64,000 bases of DNA from Sphagnum magellanicum. Taxonomy: Eukaryota > Streptophyta > Sphagnopsida > Sphagnales > Sphagnaceae. This document shows, one piece after another, positions 12,643 to 24,900 of the stretch; within the stretch, counting starts at the first letter, position 1, and each line of letters opens with the position of its first letter. Location: NCBI GenBank assembly GCA_021904315.1, contig CM038919.1, positions 434,001 to 498,000 of the forward strand, in the 5' to 3' direction. The position numbers were made by a program, and so were the translations under genes. A model generated the notes under the pieces. That model was not told where the DNA came from and did no database searches. It saw only the letters and a list, made by a program, of their open reading frames with translations.

Positions 12643-13180
12643 TCTTGTCATTGCGGTCTTCAAGGGACGTTGGAGCAACTCTGTTGCGAGTCAAGGACAG
12701 GAGAGACAGTAGAGATAAGAAAGAAGGTCCTACCAGAGGTTCATATGCACCTTGCGCAACGATCCTTTCGTCTGTCACGAAGTCGACAAACGACAATTAG
12801 TGTCAGATGTTCCTGCTTGCGACTCCAATCAGGTGATTTCCATGTTTTGCTCTGGAAAGCTGTGGATCCACTATTCATATCTTCCTTTGTGTCTTGCATC
12901 TTCTGAAACTTTCTTGGCGTGCTCTCCAGGTTTTCTGTACTGTAACAGATTTCATTTCTCCACGCCTTTTTTTGCTGTCGAGGTTTGCGTCATATAATTG
13001 GTGCTGGGTTTTTTTTTTTTTTTGGTCGCTTGACCCGAGCTCACGACGGTGCTGCTGCAAGCGCTTGCTGTGGTGAATTTGAGAAGATCGTAAATTCTGT
13101 TATTACAGTATAAGAGAGCAGACGCATGAGAGGCCTGAGAAAATGGATATGGTAATGCATAAAGACGCGCTCTTGTGAAC

Positions 13181-14539
13181 ATGGCAGTCAAGGCTCCACC
13201 TCTAGATCTGCGCGCATTCCTATTGAGGGGACACTCAATCCGATTGTTCCGCGCAGCCCTGCGCTCTGCCCGCCGTGCTCCGCCGCATTCCCGAGGTACG
13301 ATATCTCAACAATTTGGACCTACTTGATGAATAGGGATCGTATAAGGATGTACTACTTCGACATGTACCTACTAAAGCTGAAGAAAGAGTTTTTACTTGC
13401 TAAATGTTTTTTTAAGAATAATGTTTTTCTTGCCAAAGCTCTTTCTTCATCTTCTCTCTCAGTTCTCGCCGTTTCAGCTCATAAAGATGTCTCCTCCTGC
13501 AAGCTCCTGGAAATCACCATGAAATCTCTGTGGAATACACAGGTTGACACCGGTTGGAGATGAATAGGGATCATATCAGACATGTACCTAGTAGCTAGTC
13601 ATTTCAGTCAAGTAACATTAACTATATTCTTATTGTAGTTGCAATGCTAGGGTTGCAAAAGACATGTTTTTATATCAGTGTATATAACTTTTTAGTTGTT
13701 CCTAGCAAAATGCTTTTCTGCCTAAGTTCTTTCTTCATCATCTCTCTCAATTCTTACTGTTTCAGTTCACAAAGATGTTTCCTCCTACAGTTCCTGGAAA
13801 TCCTTGAAATCTCCTTGGCTTTCTCAGCTCACTGTTCCAGTTGCATAATCTTTCCTTTCAGTGGACAAAGGATATCAGGTCTGTGATATAGTTTTGCATC
13901 ATTAAACTTACATCTTCTCAGCTTTCAGTACTGGTCATGAGTGAGCCTGTCAACACTAGAAACTGGATACAATAGGAACTTAAAGTGGTTAGCTTGAGTG
14001 TCAAAGGTGTGTGCCTGGCAAGAGGATTTACATGAAGCTAATATCTGCATCATGCAGATGAAACAAACTTATTGGCAGAGAGACCCGCAAAGGACCAGTA
14101 GTCTTGCTGTTGTGGCTGAGGAAGTATGTTATTGTCAGGTTTCTGTTTTGTTGGGTCTCGGAGCTGTGTTTGGCTTACAATGTTTTCTAGTCCAAATGCA
14201 AGCTAGAGCACCCAAGAAGGAACTAGTTTGCAACCGCTGAACTGGTCATCTGGTCTTACTTTGATGGACACTATTTCCTGTATGAATGTAAGTCCTAATG
14301 AATTTAGCATCACATGTGCATGAATTGGCTGTCTGGAAATGACTATGTCATTTAAGATGGTAGATGTGGTTCCACTGTTTTGGATTGCAGGAGATTTGGA
14401 ACAGACTATCCGGTCTGAAATGGAAAGGAATCGGTATGAGAAAAACCAGCAGACAATTCGTTTTCTGATCAGTGATGGTTTGCAACGACTGAAGCAACTT
14501 AATGTTATGTTGGGCATACAAGGGTATGAGGAAGCTTGA
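13181..14539 (+). CDS. LYR-motif (LYRM2-like) mitochondrial protein
   Basis: Two exons, 13181-13295 and 14391-14539, join at phase 1 across a 1095-bp GT-AG intron and give 87 residues. Exon 1 encodes DLRAFLLRGHSIRLFRAALR followed by SARRAPPHSRG. Exon 2 encodes DLEQTIRSEMERNR, then QQTIRFLISDGLQRLKQL and a short tail ending in GYEEA. This is the layout of a single Complex1_LYR domain: helix 1 with the LYR position, an R/E-rich second helix (RxEMxxNR), and a last helix of the I(R)FLISxGLxRLK type. Family members are small matrix proteins that bind acyl carrier protein and help Fe-S or respiratory-complex assembly. The N-terminus is basic and hydrophobic, compatible with mitochondrial import. 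Oddity: the signature reads LFR, not LYR. Exon 1 was found from sequence resemblance, so its ATG is less certain than exon 2. Confidence 0.82.
13325..13870 (+). repeat. Diverged tandem duplication inside the LYR-gene intron
   Basis: Two roughly 240-300 bp units share, in order, GAATAGGGATC(A/G)TAT, GACATGTACCTA, a GTTCTTTCTTCATC-like block with CTCTCTCA, TTTCAG(C/T)TCA(T/C)AAAGATGT and TCCTGGAAATC. The second unit carries extra sequence and substitutions. Nothing in them is coding. Confidence 0.75.
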
Positions 14540-17500
14540 ATGGCTCTCTTTTCCCTCACTTCTCACGAGCTCAGAGCCACAAGGCAAGGACGGCCTTGCT
14601 TTTGCTGTCCCTTTTGCCATGTGAAATAGGAGTACATTTTCTCTAGCTGTTGTGCAAATGCTACTGTAATGTTCATTCTTTGGCATGCATTGTGAGCGGA
14701 GTAGATTGTAGATACTAATGTTGGGTGCATATTGAGCTTTCCTGCTGCATCCACTAGTTTGGGTTAACAGAATTCAGTCCATTAGTAACCCCCTGTTGGT
14801 TTTAGATAGGAAAGGATGACAATCACAGGTTTCAACTTTCACCCATGGGTTCTCATCAGGAATAAACATGATCTGTGTTGCTATGTGCTGATAAATCAGT
14901 GATGAGCAAGTTGTGAAATTGCAGGTCCATCTTCAATAGTGATTCATGCAGAGGGAACCAATCCAAGATCATACTTTTCCTTAGAGTTGTGATATTAACT
15001 AAGGTTATATGTCTAAGGATATCTTAGATGATATGTCCTCTGTAAATAAATTTTGTATTCATTAATTTAGTTGTGCCACAATTTGGTGCTGAAGTTCAAA
15101 TAAATGAAGACCCAATACAAGTTTTTACTTGTCTTTCGGGGTTCCAATATGCAAAATTTAGTTTTGGGATTATGTGAAGGAAATATGTCAATGCTAATTT
15201 CCTTCTTAATTAAACTGCTTTCCGCTACTTAATGAATTCCTTTTGGACAGCTTTCAACTCCACATTACCTATCATATTCACATTAGGCTCAAATTGATGC
15301 GGTTACTCACTCATGAGGACATTAATAGTTTGGAGAAAAATAGTGGAGTTCAATTTCTATGCTAAAAGTCCAAATGCAAATTAGTTATGCATACTTGTAC
15401 GATGCTGACAGAATTTCGATACGGTTGTGTAATCGAGAAAGGTACTTGGCATAAATTTGCGGACAATAACAAACCCTAGTTCGTGTTTTACTACATAAGC
15501 CACCTACCTAGAACCACAGAACTTTGATCCGCTTCCCTAACTATTCCGATGATCTAGAATAATCCATGGAAAAGCGTAAAAAGCTATGGCGCAAGCCTTA
15601 GATTGCCGTGGCCCAACGCCAACTAACTTTATTCCCCTACTTCTCCCTACGTCTAATGAATGGCATTCGCAAAGGAATGTCCATTTGTTTGAAAACCCCT
15701 ACAACCAAAACCATTCAGCTATGTAACCTAGTGGAAGATTGTGTCTTCATTCCCACATTTTTTTCACTATGCTCTTTTTCTAAATACCCCTTCCTAGAAT
15801 CAGAATCATAGGTAGTTAAAGTCTTTCATTTTTGATCCCATTTGTTACACATGTCACTTGTCGTGTTCTACTCACTTTTTTCTTTTGTTGGTCCAAAAGC
15901 ACCAAACAATTAAGATGACAAATTCATATTATGTTTCATTGGTCGATGGTCACATGGAAACCTTAATTCTCAATAATTTTTTTACCTATTTGACCTTTGT
16001 AATCTAACATTTATCTTAATCAATTAGGGTTCAAAGTGAAGCTGAAGTGGCACATTTTGAGAACAAGGGATTTATTGATTTTTTTGGTAAAAAAAAAAAT
16101 ATTCATCTCTAAACTATTTTGAAACATAGGGTCATGTGAACAACTGAATAATCGAAGATTGAAATATAGTTAATACTTGTCAAAAGCATGGGAACCAAAC
16201 ACTGAATCAAATCAAACAAGAAAAATACATCTATGAAAAAAATTACTAGAATGAAAATGTTTTAAAGAAAACATTTGCATTAAGAACAACCATTGAGCAA
16301 AAGCACAACAAGCAAGTCCATAAAGATGATGTGAACTTTTCTTGTTTATGTGACACATCAAATGTAGAAGATTCATTAGAATAATATTTATAGGTTATTA
16401 TTATTTTTTAATTATTAGAAAATTTAGAATGTGTTTTTTTAACTTTGCACAATTAGAAAAAGGGGTAATGTTTGAAGATAAAGAAGATGAAACATTGATT
16501 CTTCAAGTTGAACTTTAGTCACCTCAATTCAACAAAAAGAGATGATTAATTCGAATGATGTTGATAATCAAAACTAGTTTAAGTGAAACATGTATAGAGT
16601 CCATTAGTGGTCATGACCATGAACATTTTGGACAACATCCATTTGACAATTATGAAAATGTTTCATGACTATTGAAATAACTCATTTCTTTCACCAACTC
16701 CATGTGACAATTATGAAAACATTCCATAATTACTTAATTATTTCACTCATATCACCAACCCAACTACATGATATGAAAAGGCAAATTAACATGTGCCTTC
16801 TCATAATTGAATTTTCATAATTTGGTTGAATCCAACTCAACAAAATTATAAAAATAATTAAATTGAAACCAGTTTGAATTCAACCAATTTGTATCAATTG
16901 AATTGAACTTGACTCAATTCAACCAAATTCAATTCAATTGCAATTTTAATGAAAACATTAACCATATTGAATCCAAAGGAAAAGAATATTGTGTTCAATT
17001 CAATTCACTTAAATTTAGGAATTGGAATTCAATCCAATTCAATATGAATTCCCTTCAATAACATGAATTATGGTTATTGGACTCATCATTTTTGCAACGA
17101 TGTATGTTAAATAACATAAGCTATCATATTAACATAAAAAATAAAGTCATACAATAACCTAGTGGCATAGTTCTTGACACTTATAAACAATCACATAGTG
17201 GTACATAATCAAGTAAATTGACATCACTTTCAATTGATGCAAGTAATCTTTAAAACATTTTATGTCAAGAAGACTAATCATAATTAGCCAAATAGGTTGA
17301 TACATTGGAAATTCATGAGTTTTCAAAACTATAACTTGACAAAGAAAACAAAAAACAAAGCAAAAAAAGTTTTTGTATTCTTCCTTCAAGCCCCCAAATG
17401 TTCATATTCATATTACACAAATATTTTAATGGATTGAAAATGAACATTCACTAAGCTAGGTATTCCCTATGACTAAAACTAGCATGGAATGGCACCTTGC

Positions 17501-18984
17501 ATATGAAGGTATATATATGAAGTTGTTTTGATGCTCCCAATATATGTGGTTGATTAACAATTGACTTGAATACGGGGACATTAATAGATAGACTTCTATT
17601 AGAGTCATTGGAAGAATGTTCCTTCTCTTACATGGCAAATTTATCAAATAATTGCTCATTTTCTTTCCCTAACAATGAATGTTTATGTTTTAAATTAGTT
17701 TTGGGGCCATTGGTTGTTAAGTGATACATTGCATTATGTAAGAACAATGTGTTTGAAATTGAGGGAAAAAATTGAAATTTGACCAACCTTAATCAATTTG
17801 ATAGACGATGATTTTGGGGTTTTTTTCAATTATTTTTGTTTGACATCTAACATGAAAATGAGGTTTTGGGAGTGTTTGGAATCTTTCCTTTCATTTTAAA
17901 AAAAAATGATCTTAAAGAAAACCCATAACACATTATCTTTAATGCTTATAGACCTTAGAGTAAAAAACTTTCACTTAAGTGTCACCTTATATTGTTTGTG
18001 AAGGTGTGGTTATTGTTGAGGAATATGATAAAAAATCTTTATATCCCATGTTTATAAAATGTCATAATCATTTACATCATGTGCTAGAATATGAAGTTGG
18101 TTGTGTAGATTAGTGATTGAAAACAATTATAATTTGGATATATTTTGAACAAATTGTTGACATGAACTTTTAGAGCTTGCGAAGAAAGAATTGATTTTTT
18201 TAAAAAGATACCAAGTGAACATGAAAAATCAAATGTCCATTTCAGTGGTGAGAGAAGAACAAATCCATGTTTCCCACTTGTGATAAGAAATTATAAAATT
18301 TCAACTACAAGTGTTGCCCATTGTAACCGAAAACTAATTGTAAATATAATCATAAATCCACAATTTTTTTTCTAATGAATAGGAATCCCAACTTCCAAAT
18401 GGAAATTGCATTTGGGAGTTTTTAGGGGCCTACTTGCATTCCCACATGTTTTTCATTCATCTCAAAGGAATGCATTTGAATTTTGAATCATGTTGTGCTT
18501 GACCTCATTTGTAACTAGTTTCCATTGTTTTGCCTTATCAAGGCCATGATCATGACATTTACTAACACCCTCAATCAAGGCCTTGACATAATTCTTTTTA
18601 AATTAAAAAAAAAAAACCACCAAATACTCAATATGTAGTTTGGAATATCAATGAGAGGAAGATAAATGGAAATGATAACATTCATGGGCAAGTCCATAAA
18701 TATAGTTTACCCTTAACATCAACAATTTCTACAAGCTTTCCAATTTCCTTCAAAACTATGAAGAAAACCGAAGGCTTTATCAAGAGTTTCAAGACTTGCA
18801 AAATCTCCAACAAAGGGTGACAAGCCAAAGTTTTGTCCTTTTAGAAAGTTGGCTTTTTGGACCAAGAACATTGAAAAGTGAAAAAATTGGCTATTGCATA
18901 AGTTCAACAAGAGTGCAAGAAAGTGGAGTTTTTCTGAGGTGGGTATGGAGATTACATTGGCCACCAAACAAAAGATTATACCTT
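14540..18984. other. AT-rich intergenic stretch with degenerate simple repeats
   Basis: The spacer has no recognisable gene. About 16800-17050 is dominated by degenerate CAATTCAATT/GAATTCAA repeats. At 16775 there is a 30-nt stem-loop shared with 57372. No coding remnant of a transposon was recognised. Confidence 0.55.
16775..16804. repeat. 30-nt stem-loop motif, first copy
   Basis: TGAAAAGGCA, a ten-base spacer and TGCCTTCTCA form an inverted repeat with one mismatch. The same 30-nt motif with perfect 10-bp arms occurs at 57372-57401. Its function is unknown; it may be a conserved piece of a repeat family. Confidence 0.6.
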
Positions 18985-19320
18985 GGCAAATCATGTTATT
19001 AAGGAAGTCAGTTTGTTTCATTATGTTTTGTTTTGCCAAGTTGAGATCCCCATAGAAAGCTTTTATGAGTAGAGGTGCATTGAGATGATTTTGTAATGTT
19101 GAGACTTGCAATGCACGAGTTATTGAATTTTTAATATTTTCATGACTTAATTTTTTTTTAAAAACACAAAAAATGAAAATTTTAGGGAAATTTGGGGTGC
19201 ACTCTTTGTACCGTTGGAAAGTTTTTAATAAGTATGAATGCACCAAGGTAGTTTCATAATTTTTCAGACCTATGGTGCAAAGGTTATTGAATTTCAAATA
19301 ATTTTTGTCATTTGAAATTC
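18985..19320 (+). repeat. Dispersed repeat family, copy B
   Basis: It carries AAGGAAGTCAGTTTGTTTCA, GAAAGCTTTTATGAGTAGAGG-like and GAGTTATTGAAT blocks, and a second TTGGAAAG block followed by GTAGTTTCATAATTTTTCAGA. The order matches copy C at 51185 and, more loosely, copy A at 2640. Confidence 0.6.
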
Positions 19321-19638
19321 AATAAATTTGTTAAAAAATTCATACTCATTGTAAGGTTACTTTGCAGCATGCAAGGTAATGATGAAATGGATTTTCTTGT
19401 CATTTCATTAAACAAAACACAATTAATTTTGGTCTATGTTATATCATCAAAGGATGTGATGAGAACACTTTCATGGACCAACCAAGCTCCTTTTGATGGA
19501 ATTGCCTAACAAAGCCATAATTCCAATAGGAAGATTTTGGGCCAAGTTCATTTTGATGTTTAATGTGAACATCTTGCCATGGGGGGGGGGGAGGTGGACA
19601 TCAATATTTGTGAAAATAACATTTATTTCCAAGATTAA

Positions 19639-19839
19639 AGGTGCATTCACACTCGGTGTTAAGGACTTTAATATTAAGTCTCCTAACACCAAGCTAGTCA
19701 TTTAGAACCTAAACCTATTTACCACAAAGATTTTATGTTAAGTTAACAGTCACTTAATATTGAATAATCACCCATTTAGCATTCGGTGCCACCTAGATTT
19801 TCATTCAACATTAACTTAACATTTAGTGTGAATGCACCT
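19639..19839. mobile_element. Tourist-like MITE (PIF/Harbinger type)
   Basis: A 201-bp element with terminal inverted repeats beginning AGGTGCATTCACACT and ending in the exact reverse complement. The inverted similarity continues imperfectly for about ten more bases (TGTTAAG). It is flanked by a 3-bp direct duplication TAA at 19636-19638 and 19840-19842, the TWA target preference of PIF/Harbinger elements. It has no coding capacity and would depend on a transposase from elsewhere. Confidence 0.85.
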
Positions 19840-20224
19840 TAAGCATCTCAAAGAGAACATGAGAGGAGTATGTAAAGCTAGAGGGAAAAAGATTTCAAAG
19901 CTTTTGGCAAATGATGGGATCTTGGGTAGAGAGCTTTTCATCTATGTTTTACTCATTAAATCATCATATTATTTTTCATCTTTTTAATATTCAACTTTAA
20001 CCAAAGCTAATTTTGGCTAATGAATGTTCTTTGGCTAATGTTGTTTGCATGACTAAAAAATTATGATGAACATGAAATTTCAACTTTTGGAAAGAAGCAC
20101 CCACATGTATTTTAAACATTAGAGTTATTTGTAAAGTAAGACAAACACAGCACCACAACCCTGAGTTTGGTCATACACAGGGTGAGAATTTTAAAAAACC
20201 TTTAAAAAAATACATTAGCATTAA

Positions 20225-20250
20225 GGGGGGGGGGGGGGGGGGGGGGGGGG
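20225..20250 (+). repeat. Poly-G run of 26
   Basis: An uninterrupted run of 26 G, preceded by TTAA and followed by TGTCCG. A shorter G run lies near 19581. It could form G-quadruplexes on this strand, and its length may be affected by sequencing error. Confidence 0.9.
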
Positions 20251-20317
20251 TGTCCGTGGGGTGAAACCCAGAAAACCGTTAATTTTGGTGGTAAACTGAG
20301 TTTCATCCTGTCTTTCC

Positions 20318-20402
20318 TTTTTCCTGAGTGCGGATACCACTGAAAGAGGGGATAGGGGGTGAAATGAGGCCCAAAGATAGGGTGAAGACAGGGTGACTTT
20401 AC
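20318..20402 (+). repeat. Dispersed GGGTGAA-rich repeat, copy 1
   Basis: About 85 bp containing ATACCACT, AGAGGGG, GAGGCCCAAAGA(T/C)AGGGTGA and AGACAGGGTGA. It is matched with few differences at 36984-37065. Confidence 0.75.
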
Positions 20403-20933
20403 GGATAACTCTATTGTATTTTTCAACTTTTGATAAAAGAGCACCCCTTATGACTTTTGCACAGGCGTGTGCCGTGCCAGAAACCCTGACACCAATGATA
20501 ATGCGTTTTCTTCATGATAATTGGGGAACAAGTCTTTGTTTTTGGCATCATTTTTATAAAAAAAATTGACAAAATTCATCTTATTTCAAATCAAGCCTTT
20601 GAATTCAATTCATTTTAAATAATTGAGATTCAGTTGAAAAAACTTCGTTTCAAATTGAAATCTATTTTCAGAAAATCAATTTCAAATCGGAACTAAATTT
20701 CAAATTCAGTTATTATTATTGTTGAGATTCATTTCAAATTGAATTAATTCATTGGAAAAAATTCAATTCAAATTTGAAATTCTTTTAAAATTCACTTCAA
20801 AAGACAAATTGAGATTCATTTTGATCTTGTGAAAACTCAAGTGTGTTCTTTCTTCATCATCTTCTTCTTTTCTTCCTCTTCCTTGAAAAGACGATATTTA
20901 TTTTATTTTTTTTTAAAAGAAAAGCAACTTTCA

Positions 20934-21446
20934 ACAAAAAAAAGAGAGAGAAAATTATTATTATAAAACAAGAAAGCAAAGAAAAATCCAACCAAAAAAA
21001 GAAGAAAATTATTATTATAAAGCAAGAAAGAAAAGAAAACTCCAACAAAAAAAAAGAGAGAAAATTATTATTATAAAACAAGAAAGAAAAGAAAACTCCA
21101 ACAAAAAAAAGAGAGAAAAATATTATTATAAAACAAGAAAGAAAAGAAAACTCCAACAACAAAAGAGAGAAATATATTATTATAAAACAAGAAAGAAAAG
21201 AAAACTCCAACCATAAAAAAGAGAGAAAAATATTATTATAAAACAAGAAAGAAAAGAAAACTCCAACCAAATAAAAGAGAGAAAAATATTATTTTAATAC
21301 AAGAAAGAAGAGAAAACTCCAACAAAAAAAGAGAGAAAAATATTATTATAAAACAAGAAAGAAAAGAAAAGAAAACTCCAACCAAATAAAAGAGAGAAAA
21401 ATATTATTATAAAACAAGAAAGAAGAGAAAACTCCAACCAAAAACA
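20934..21446. repeat. Purine-rich minisatellite, nine units of about 55 bp
   Basis: Tandem units contain AGAGAGAAAAATATTATTAT, AAAACAAGAAAGAAAAGAAA and ACTCCAAC(C/A)A. The strand is almost pure purine apart from a few T and C. Long frames on the opposite strand are artefacts of the repeat. It lies 0.5-1 kb upstream of the NAD kinase gene. Confidence 0.93.
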
Positions 21447-21705
21447 AAAGTAGACAAAATCCAAAACACAACAAAAATCCGAATGAAAGTGGCGGGTGTC
21501 ACAAATCTCACCACTTTTCTTTTTTTTCTTTGTTTTTGTTTTTTGTTTTTTGGGGTTGTTGTTGCTTTTTCTCTGGTTTTTGAGGTTTTCTAGGATTCCA
21601 AGATGTGTGTTACGTTGGTGGATCTCAAAATTTGTGTCGCGTTGCAGCGAAAAAAAAAAAGACTCGTAAGTTGAGATTATCCAAAGCCAGGTGCAGTCAG
21701 CATAG

Positions 21706-21773
21706 AAAGAGAGAGACGAGAGAGAGCGCGCGCGCAATAGAGAGAGAGAGAGGGGCGAGGGGGGGGAGCGCGA
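21706..21773 (+). promoter_or_regulatory. GAGA-rich 5' leader or promoter tract of the NAD kinase gene
   Basis: Runs of GAGAGA interrupted by GCGCGCGC and a G-rich block lie about 200-270 bp upstream of the start codon. GA tracts of this sort are known binding sites of plant BBR/BPC factors, often in 5' UTRs; use here is inference. Confidence 0.5.
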
Positions 21774-21977
21774 GATGCTTCCTGTTTTGTGAGAAGAGAG
21801 AGCAAGCTCACAAAATCCTTTCACTTTCGTACCACAATTTGGCGCTACCCACATCCTCTTACCAAGCGTGCAAGCTCTTGCATCAATCGTCTCCTCTGCT
21901 AGATATTTCTGCTGCTGAATTTCGAAGCTTGATGATGGATTTGGTAGTGATGGACTAGGAGGTGGGGGAGTTTTGAG

Positions 21978-24900
21978 ATGGGGATTGTGGCTGTTGCACC
22001 GTCTTGTGTATCAAAGGTGGGAGGCTTACCTAGTGATGCAGGGCGTGTATTAGTAGAGGCGCAGCATCAGCAGCAACAGCATCAGCATCAGCAGCAGCAG
22101 CAGCAGCAGCAGAGGTTGTGGAGAGTAGCTAGTTGTCGGGTTTGTGATCCTAAAGCAGTGGGTAGGAGTAGAAGAGGACGAAGCTATGGGAGTTATGGAG
22201 CGTTGCCCAATTCGTCTCCGATTTCAAGTGTGAATATTTCTTCTGCACAGATTGTTGCGCAGCGAGCAATTTCGGTTTCCGTTTCTCTGCATGTTTTTCT
22301 CCATAGCTGTGTGCCATCGTCTTCTTCTTCTAGGAATTGTATCGCTTTCCGTTCATCGAATCGTCAGATTTCTCCGGCTTTGCGGCTGGCTAGTGTATGG
22401 ACACGAAGCGTGAGCACGGGGGCCAAAACGTGGCTCAGTCGACGGAACGGGATCGGGCGGAGCAGGAGTGGTAAGAGGAAACAAGGGGCAACAGCGTTTA
22501 GTCGACTGCGCAATAATGCAAGCCCTACTGCCGCTGCCGCTCACTCGGTATTGAGCAACAAAAATTCCAAATTCTGTTGTGATGTCTTCGGTTTGCCCAG
22601 TGCAACAACACTCAAAGTGAAGAAGAAGCAGCGCCAGGGTGTGTGCTGCAGAAGCAGCAGCAAAGTGGTGTCGAGTGAGGATTTGATCACGCCGGGATGG
22701 ACGCCATCTCTTTCATATGAGCAAGCTATTCGACTGCAGGTCAGTGTTTTTGTTGTTCTGCCGCTTCAGTAAGATTTGCCACAGAACGAGAGATGGAGGA
22801 GAGGGGAAGATAGTAGGGCGAACGTCACGAAGAGACATGCTTGCAGCGGCGATGCTGTGCTCAAGATGGCAATTTAATAGCAGGTGGAAAAATTAGGGTG
22901 GATTTGGGAAGAGAGAGAGAGTGTGCGTGTGTGTGTGTGCGAGGGATCTTGTTTGCATGCATGTGTGCACAGGCTAGCAGCACTGATGATGTTAGCTGTG
23001 GTGTGTCTTGATTGCAACAATTAGGGTTTATAGATTGTTGATGGCAAGCTAGCTGTGGTATGTCTTGATTGTGAGAATGGGGATTTATACATGAGGAGGA
23101 GAATATTGACATATTTGTGTGATGGATGGTGGAATGAAGGCACAAGAAGAGGAATCACTCTTGTTCCGGAATGGGCCTCCACCAGGGGACATTGCAGAGG
23201 TGGAAGCCTTCTGCCGAATTCACAGGCTAGCAGAGCTCTTGCATGCAGTTGTGATGGGCTGTTTGCGCAGCAGCCATAATCTGACAACAAAGCAGCAGCA
23301 GCAGCACATGTCAGTAGAAAATGACAGAGATGTGCCTGTGTTGGAGGAGAAGGTGGTGGCTGGATTGGCACGCATGGGTGCAGTGCTGCAACAAGGTAGG
23401 CTTGAGGTCCTGGGTGGTGGTAGACATGTTGTCAATAACGTGGGAGATGCAATCCCCTCTCTGGCACGAATGAGAGTGGAGCTCATGGATTGCTGTGAGG
23501 CACTACAAAAGGCACTGGAGTTGTGCTTTGCACCAGTTCCGGAGTCCATCCACCGCCCAATGCAGCAGCTGCATACTGTCTGCCTAGATGCAGGATTCCC
23601 AAGGTTGCCAGGCTCTCCTAGCCATGCAGATATCCCTAACTTTGCAGCTGTGAAGCTACGCCCATTTCGGGGTGGCTATAACTTGGACCAGGAGGAGGAA
23701 GTGGCATTCTGGAGAGGAGGACAGATGACAGTGGAGGGCTTGGAGTGGCTGCTGCAGCAAGGTTTCAAGGTGGTTGTGGACATGCGAGTTGAGCAGACAG
23801 GCAGTCTGCTTACACAGAGAGCATTGCAGGCAGCAGAAGACTCTGGACTGCTGCGCATAGTTAAGATACCAGTGTCACTAGGTATGGTCCCGACAATGGA
23901 GCAGGTGAAGGAATTTGCAATGCTTGTGGCAGATGCTGACAATAAGCCACTTTACTTGCATAGCCAGCGTGGTGTGGGCCGTGCATGTGCTATGGTATCA
24001 AGGTGGCGTGAGTTTGTCCTGCATCAAAGCATAGAAAATATACTTAATGGTAATGAAATTTCCACTGCTGATGATGTTGTAGGAATCAGTAGAGAAAGTG
24101 GGGATGAAGTTGGAGGCAGTGCTGTGTACTCTGCAGAAGTAATGCAAGAGCTCACTTACACAGGCAATGAGTTGATGTTGGCATCTACCAGCAGTAGCTC
24201 TCAGCAGCTTAGCTCCAGCTTGGAGGAAGAGACTCCTGATGCTTTAGAGGCAGGCTTTGAAGGTAACAGGTTCAAGACATCTGTGGAGGCTACTTCCACA
24301 ATGAGAGAAGGTAGGAAATCAGGCAGAGAAGCTGCAGCTGAGGATAAATACAATTATGAGGAAGCTATAAGCTGGACAAAGAATGTCTTTGAGGCACAAA
24401 GACCTGGGCCAAAGGTGTTTTGCAGGAAATCTATGTCCGAATTCACCAAGCGACGCAAATCAATCCCTGGGGCAGCTGGGCTCCAGCGAGGTGTGATGAG
24501 CTTATCTTCTGCTATCAAACAGAAGGAAGAAATAGATATTGCAGGGCCTGCAGGTAGGTGGGGCTTGGCTACTCCAGGCATTCCCAGGGCTGGGAGCTTT
24601 GAGACTCCTGCATTGAGCAATGGAAGCTTAAAAGAGAAGGAAACACAGGAGCAGAAAGCAAGAGAAGATGCTGGTGAGCAAGCAAGGGTGAATGGACAGA
24701 AAGGAGGGCATGCAAGCACTAATGGTACATATAGTGCCTCTGTGGCATCCAGCAGGTCTGAACAGGAAGCTCAACAGACAGAAGAGGAAGAAGAGGATGA
24801 TGATGATGATGATGATGATGGGGAAGAGAATGCTGAAAATGGTGGTCTTTGCAGAGTGGAACCTATAGGGGAGAATGGGGATGGCAATGGTGGAGAGCTG

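Noticed and set aside
12670..12906. 78-residue open frame before the LYR gene
   Set aside because: It is Ser/Arg-rich without a domain and lies in the probable promoter or leader of the LYR gene.
20857..21854. Long minus-strand frames rich in Phe, Leu and Ser
   Set aside because: They are produced by the purine-rich minisatellite and have no conserved domain.
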